DNA of 9,189 nt, from NCBI GenBank assembly GCA_937919435.1, contig CALFRR010000275.1, positions 1 through 9,189 of the forward strand, written 5' to 3'. This DNA is from an uncultured Alphaproteobacteria bacterium. GTDB lineage: Bacteria; Pseudomonadota; Alphaproteobacteria; Rhizobiales; Ancalomicrobiaceae. Made by a program: the position numbers and the translations under genes. Positions 6,912 to 9,189 of this stretch are shown here, piece after piece. Below the pieces are notes generated by a model. That model did no database searches, was not told the DNA's origin, and saw only the letters and a program-made list of their open reading frames with translations. Position 1 is the stretch's first letter, and every line of letters starts with the position of its first letter.

Positions 6912-7712
6912 ATGATCACTCGACGTCACGTTCTTTCCGGGACCGCCGGTCTCGTTGTCGCCCTCGGCCTCGCCGCTCCCGCCGCCGCAGACCCGATGAA
7001 GGTCCGGATCGGCGTGACGCCGGGCCCGCACGCCCAGATCCTCGAAGCGGTGAAGCCGGTCGCCGCCAAGAAGGGTCTCGACATCCAGATCATCGAATTC
7101 TCCGACTACGTGGTGCCGAACGTCGCGCTCGACACCGGCGAGATCGAAGCCAACTCGTTCCAGCACGGTCCCTATCTCGACAACCAGGTGAAGGACCGCG
7201 GCTACAAGATCGTCACGGCGGCGCCGACCGTGAACTTCCCGATGGGCTTCTACTCGAAGAAGTTCAAGAGCTTCGACGAGATCCCGGCGGGTTCGAAGAT
7301 CTCGATCCAGAACGATCCGACCAACGGCGGGCGCGCCCTGCTGCTGCTCCAGGACAAGGGCTTCCTGAAGCTGAAGCCCGGCGTCGGCGTGAAGCCGACG
7401 GTGCTCGACATCGTCGAGAATCCCAAGAAGCTCCAGATCATCGAGATCGACGCGGCGCAGTCGCCGCGGGCGCTCGACGACGTCGCCGCGGCCTCGATCA
7501 ACACCAACTACGCGACCCAGGCCGGACTCGACCCGGTCAAGGATCCGATCCTCAAGGAGGATCAGAGCGGCCCCTACGTCAACGTGATCGCGGTCCGGGC
7601 GGCGGACAAGGACAAGCAGTGGGTCAAGGACCTCGTCGCGGCCTACCATTCGCCGGAAGTGAAGGCGTTCATCGCGACGACGTTCAAGGGCGCGCTGCTC
7701 CCCTCCTGGTGA
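6912..7712 (+). CDS. metQ: Periplasmic methionine-binding protein MetQ (NlpA family)
   Basis: Substrate-binding protein that delivers methionine to MetNI, 266 residues. The N-terminus MITRRHVLSG, then a hydrophobic stretch and AAPAAA (21-26), is a signal peptide with likely cleavage after residue 26. The Arg-Arg pair makes Tat export possible. There is no lipobox cysteine, so unlike E. coli MetQ it should be a soluble periplasmic protein. NlpA/Lipoprotein_9 features are IGVTPGPHAQILEAVKP (33-49), DYVVPNVALDTGEIEANSFQHGPYL (65-89), NDPTNGGRALLLLQ (134-147) and the C-terminal PYVNVIAVR (221-229). His85, Arg141 and Asn225 are candidate ligand residues by analogy. AGGA eight bases before the ATG is the ribosome site. 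It is the third gene of the operon and is followed by a terminator-like hairpin. The specificity rests on the metNI context; related NlpA proteins can bind other ligands. Confidence 0.94.
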   Translation: MITRRHVLSGTAGLVVALGLAAPAAADPMKVRIGVTPGPHAQILEAVKPVAAKKGLDIQIIEFSDYVVPNVALDTGEIEANSFQHGPYLDNQVKDRGYKIVTAAPTVNFPMGFYSKKFKSFDEIPAGSKISIQNDPTNGGRALLLLQDKGFLKLKPGVGVKPTVLDIVENPKKLQIIEIDAAQSPRALDDVAAASINTNYATQAGLDPVKDPILKEDQSGPYVNVIAVRAADKDKQWVKDLVAAYHSPEVKAFIATTFKGALLPSW

Positions 7713-7731
7713 GCGCCGACGAAACGACGAC

Positions 7732-7775
7732 GAACGGGACGGGCCGGGTCGCGAGATCCGGCCCGTTCGCCGTTC
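7732..7775 (+). terminator. Strong hairpin after metQ, probable transcription terminator
   Basis: Arms CGGGCCGGGTC (7740-7750) and GATCCGGCCCG (7755-7765) pair over 11 bp, with one G-U, around the GNRA tetraloop GCGA (7751-7754). The stem can extend outward with bulges through GAAC/GTTC to 7732 and 7775. It begins 19 bases after the metQ stop. Only a short, weak T-containing tail (TTCG) follows the main stem, so termination may be partly Rho-dependent or the hairpin may act as a 3' stabiliser. Confidence 0.65.
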
Positions 7776-7924
7776 CGGAGCATTCGCCATCGGCGGCTTC
7801 GGCCCGACCCGCTCAGGATCCACCGGATACCGATAACCAGAAGTTGCGGTCGGCCGAACCGTTCACGGGACGAACCGCCGAAGAACACCCCGCCGCGTCG
7901 GCACTCGCACGGTATTTCAGCGCT

Positions 7925-7985
7925 CTTCCGCTACGTCAGTATTTTCAGATAATTACTTGTTTACTCTTTGAGCGGATAACAGAAC
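7925..7985 (+). promoter_or_regulatory. Probable promoter/operator zone of the chemoreceptor gene
   Basis: This is the most AT-rich stretch in the right half, 60-120 bases before the start codon. GATAAT (7948-7953) is a good -10 match, but the -35 position (CTTCCG/TTCCGC near 7925-7931) is poor. Downstream TGAGCGGATAACA (7969-7981) matches one side and the centre of the E. coli lac operator and also resembles the GCCGATAA -10 box of flagellar sigma-28, without a clear TAAA at the right distance. The promoter position is likely; its class is unresolved. Confidence 0.35.
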
Positions 7986-7989
7986 GGAA

Positions 7990-8013
7990 GTCCGGAGGCG
8001 GCACCCTCCGGAC
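7990..8013 (+). repeat. Perfect 9-bp hairpin in the chemoreceptor leader
   Basis: GTCCGGAGG (7990-7998) and CCTCCGGAC (8005-8013) are exact reverse complements around the loop CGGCAC. It ends 31 bases before the ATG at 8045, downstream of the likely promoter, so it should form in the 5' untranslated RNA. No T-run follows, so it is not a simple terminator. It could stabilise the mRNA, act as an attenuator partner, or be a DNA operator. Confidence 0.7.
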
Positions 8014-8044
8014 GACTGAAATTACTGCATCCGCGGGGGCCCAA

Positions 8045-9189
8045 ATGCGTCTCACTGTCAAGTCGTCACTGATCGCCGCGGTGGCGATCCTGGTGAGCTT
8101 TCTTCTCGTCGAAGGCTGGGTCGGGGCCACCAGACTGGGCATGATGAAGACCGCCTCGGAAGACCTGTCCGGCAACTGGATGCCGTCGATGCGTCTCCTC
8201 GGCGAGATCAAGTACACGGTCACCCGTCATCGCGTCCAGATGAGCCGCATGGTGCTCAACGACGACGAGGAGGTCCTGAAGACGATGGAAGGACGCCTCG
8301 CCAACACGCTGAAAGGCCTCGCCGACCTCTCCTCGAAATACGAGAGCCTCGTCTCCACCGATCAGGAGCGGAAGACCTGGGGCGAGTTCAAGCAGGTGTG
8401 GGCCGGCTACCTCGACGGGCAGAACAAGATCCAGGCTCTGGCCAGGAAGAACGTCGACGCCGAGGCGACCAAGGCGTTCAACGAATCGACGCCGCACTTC
8501 GACAAGGTGGTGGCGGCCCTCGAGGCCGGAATCCAGCTCAACGACAAGGGCGGCGCGGATGCCACCGCCTTCGCCGCCATGGTCTACGACGGAGCGATCC
8601 GGATCGTGCTGATCCTGGTCGGCGCAGCGGCGGTGGTCGGCGTCGGCGCCGGCGCATTCGTGGTCCTCGGCGTCACGCGCCCGCTCGATCGGCTGACCGG
8701 CGCGATGTCGTCGGTCGCCGGCGGCGATCTCACCTCCGGGATTCCGTCGGTCGAGCGGTCGGACGAGATCGGAGCGATGGCCCGCGCCCTGGTGGTGTTC
8801 CGCGACGGCCTCGCCGAGGCGAAGCGGCTGCGCGAGGAACAGGCGGCGAAGGAAGCGGAGGTCGCCCGCCGGATGGTCGCCGAACGCCACCGGATCGCCG
8901 ACGAGTTCATGGGCACGATGGGCAAGCTCGCCGAAAACTTCGTCAACTCGTCCGGCGAAGTCGCGGACGCCGCCCGCAATCTCTCGGCCACCGCCGAGGA
9001 GACCTCGCGTCAGGCCGCGGCGGTCACCCATGCGGCGGAGACCGCGAGCGTCAACGTCGAGACGGTCGCCGCGTCGACCGAAGAGCTGACCTCGTCGGTC
9101 CAGGAGATCACCGGGCAGGTGGTCAACTCCGCCAAGGTCGCGGAAACCGCGGCGGAAGAGGCCGCCCATACCGAAGCCAACATCCGGGT
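8045..9189 (+). CDS. Methyl-accepting chemotaxis protein, 3'-truncated by window edge
   Basis: Transmembrane chemoreceptor that signals to CheA/CheW; 381 complete codons are visible and the frame is open at the edge. A first membrane helix at about 8-24 is followed by a periplasmic helical domain (about 25-183) of the four-helix-bundle (4HB_MCP) type. The second helix is at about 184-208. A HAMP domain (about 210-262) follows, with the conserved Pro213 in TRPLDRLTGAMSSVAGGDL and the SDEIGAMARALVVFRD segment (239-254). A charged coiled coil (about 255-285) leads into the methyl-accepting signalling domain, rich in Ala/Thr/Glu (SATAEETSRQAAAV, VAASTEELTSSVQEI). The kinase-contacting hairpin tip lies beyond the window. 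The start ATG immediately precedes the first membrane helix; the ribosome site is weak (a GGGGG run at 8035-8039). The ligand is unknown. A terminator and its own promoter zone suggest it is transcribed separately from metNIQ. Confidence 0.95.
   Translation, partial: MRLTVKSSLIAAVAILVSFLLVEGWVGATRLGMMKTASEDLSGNWMPSMRLLGEIKYTVTRHRVQMSRMVLNDDEEVLKTMEGRLANTLKGLADLSSKYESLVSTDQERKTWGEFKQVWAGYLDGQNKIQALARKNVDAEATKAFNESTPHFDKVVAALEAGIQLNDKGGADATAFAAMVYDGAIRIVLILVGAAAVVGVGAGAFVVLGVTRPLDRLTGAMSSVAGGDLTSGIPSVERSDEIGAMARALVVFRDGLAEAKRLREEQAAKEAEVARRMVAERHRIADEFMGTMGKLAENFVNSSGEVADAARNLSATAEETSRQAAAVTHAAETASVNVETVAASTEELTSSVQEITGQVVNSAKVAETAAEEAAHTEANIR

Larger units (their letters stand above)
7713..8044. 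other. Intergenic region between metQ and the chemoreceptor gene
   Basis: A 332-bp region without a credible gene. It holds the metQ terminator hairpin (7732-7775), then GC-rich sequence with no recognised element (7776-7915), an AT-rich patch with promoter-like hexamers (about 7925-7985), a perfect 9-bp hairpin (7990-8013) and the weak ribosome site of the chemoreceptor gene. ACCGATAACCAGAA (7829-7842) weakly echoes GCGGATAACAGAA (7972-7984). Confidence 0.7.

Noticed and set aside
6732..7823. A minus-strand open frame of 363 codons opposite metQ
   Set aside because: It is a shadow of metQ in GC-rich DNA; the composition is Arg/Asp/Val-rich with no domain, and it crosses the terminator hairpin.
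7713..8045. The chemoreceptor as a fourth gene of the methionine transport operon, perhaps a methionine sensor
   Set aside because: A strong terminator-like hairpin, 332 bp of spacer and a separate promoter-like patch argue for independent transcription. Nothing in the visible periplasmic domain identifies methionine as ligand.
8066..9169. A minus-strand open frame of 367 codons opposite the chemoreceptor gene
   Set aside because: It is an antisense shadow; the plus strand has membrane helices, HAMP and signalling-domain motifs in the expected order.

Overview
The window looks like chromosomal DNA of a high-GC alphaproteobacterium, probably in the Hyphomicrobiales/Rhizobiales sphere. The evidence is the strong G/C bias at third codon positions, the gene order guaB - MAPEG - rsmB-like - guaA, and the style of the encoded proteins. 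The genus cannot be fixed from the sequence alone. Base composition and codon use are even across the genes. I see no insertion sequence, phage gene, CRISPR array, tRNA or rRNA.

Left half (1-4616, minus strand): a purine cluster read right to left. guaB (IMP dehydrogenase, first step from IMP to GMP) is followed by a small MAPEG-family membrane protein whose start codon shares a base with the guaB stop codon. Next come an RsmB/NOP-family rRNA cytosine-5 methyltransferase and guaA (GMP synthase, second step to GMP), which runs off the left edge without its C-terminal dimerisation domain. The four genes are close together and on one strand, so they probably form one operon.

Centre (4617-5114): a divergent intergenic region of about 500 bp. 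AT-richer zones lie near each flanking gene (about 4690-4735 and 5015-5085) and probably hold the promoters. The GC-rich block between them is packed with inverted repeats, including a perfect 10-bp stem at 4876-4900.

Right half (5115-7712, plus strand): a complete methionine ABC importer operon, metN (ATPase with C-terminal NIL domain), metI (permease) and metQ (periplasmic binding protein). metN and metI overlap. A strong GC-rich hairpin with a GNRA loop follows metQ and probably ends the transcript. After a 332-bp intergenic region with an AT-rich promoter-like patch and a second perfect hairpin, a methyl-accepting chemotaxis protein gene starts at 8045 and is cut by the right edge within its signalling domain.

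All protein genes belong to known families, and I do not see an undescribed multi-gene system. The parts least explained by known families are the structured non-coding segments: the inverted repeats between guaB and metN, the metN leader, and the hairpin and operator-like sequence before the chemoreceptor gene.
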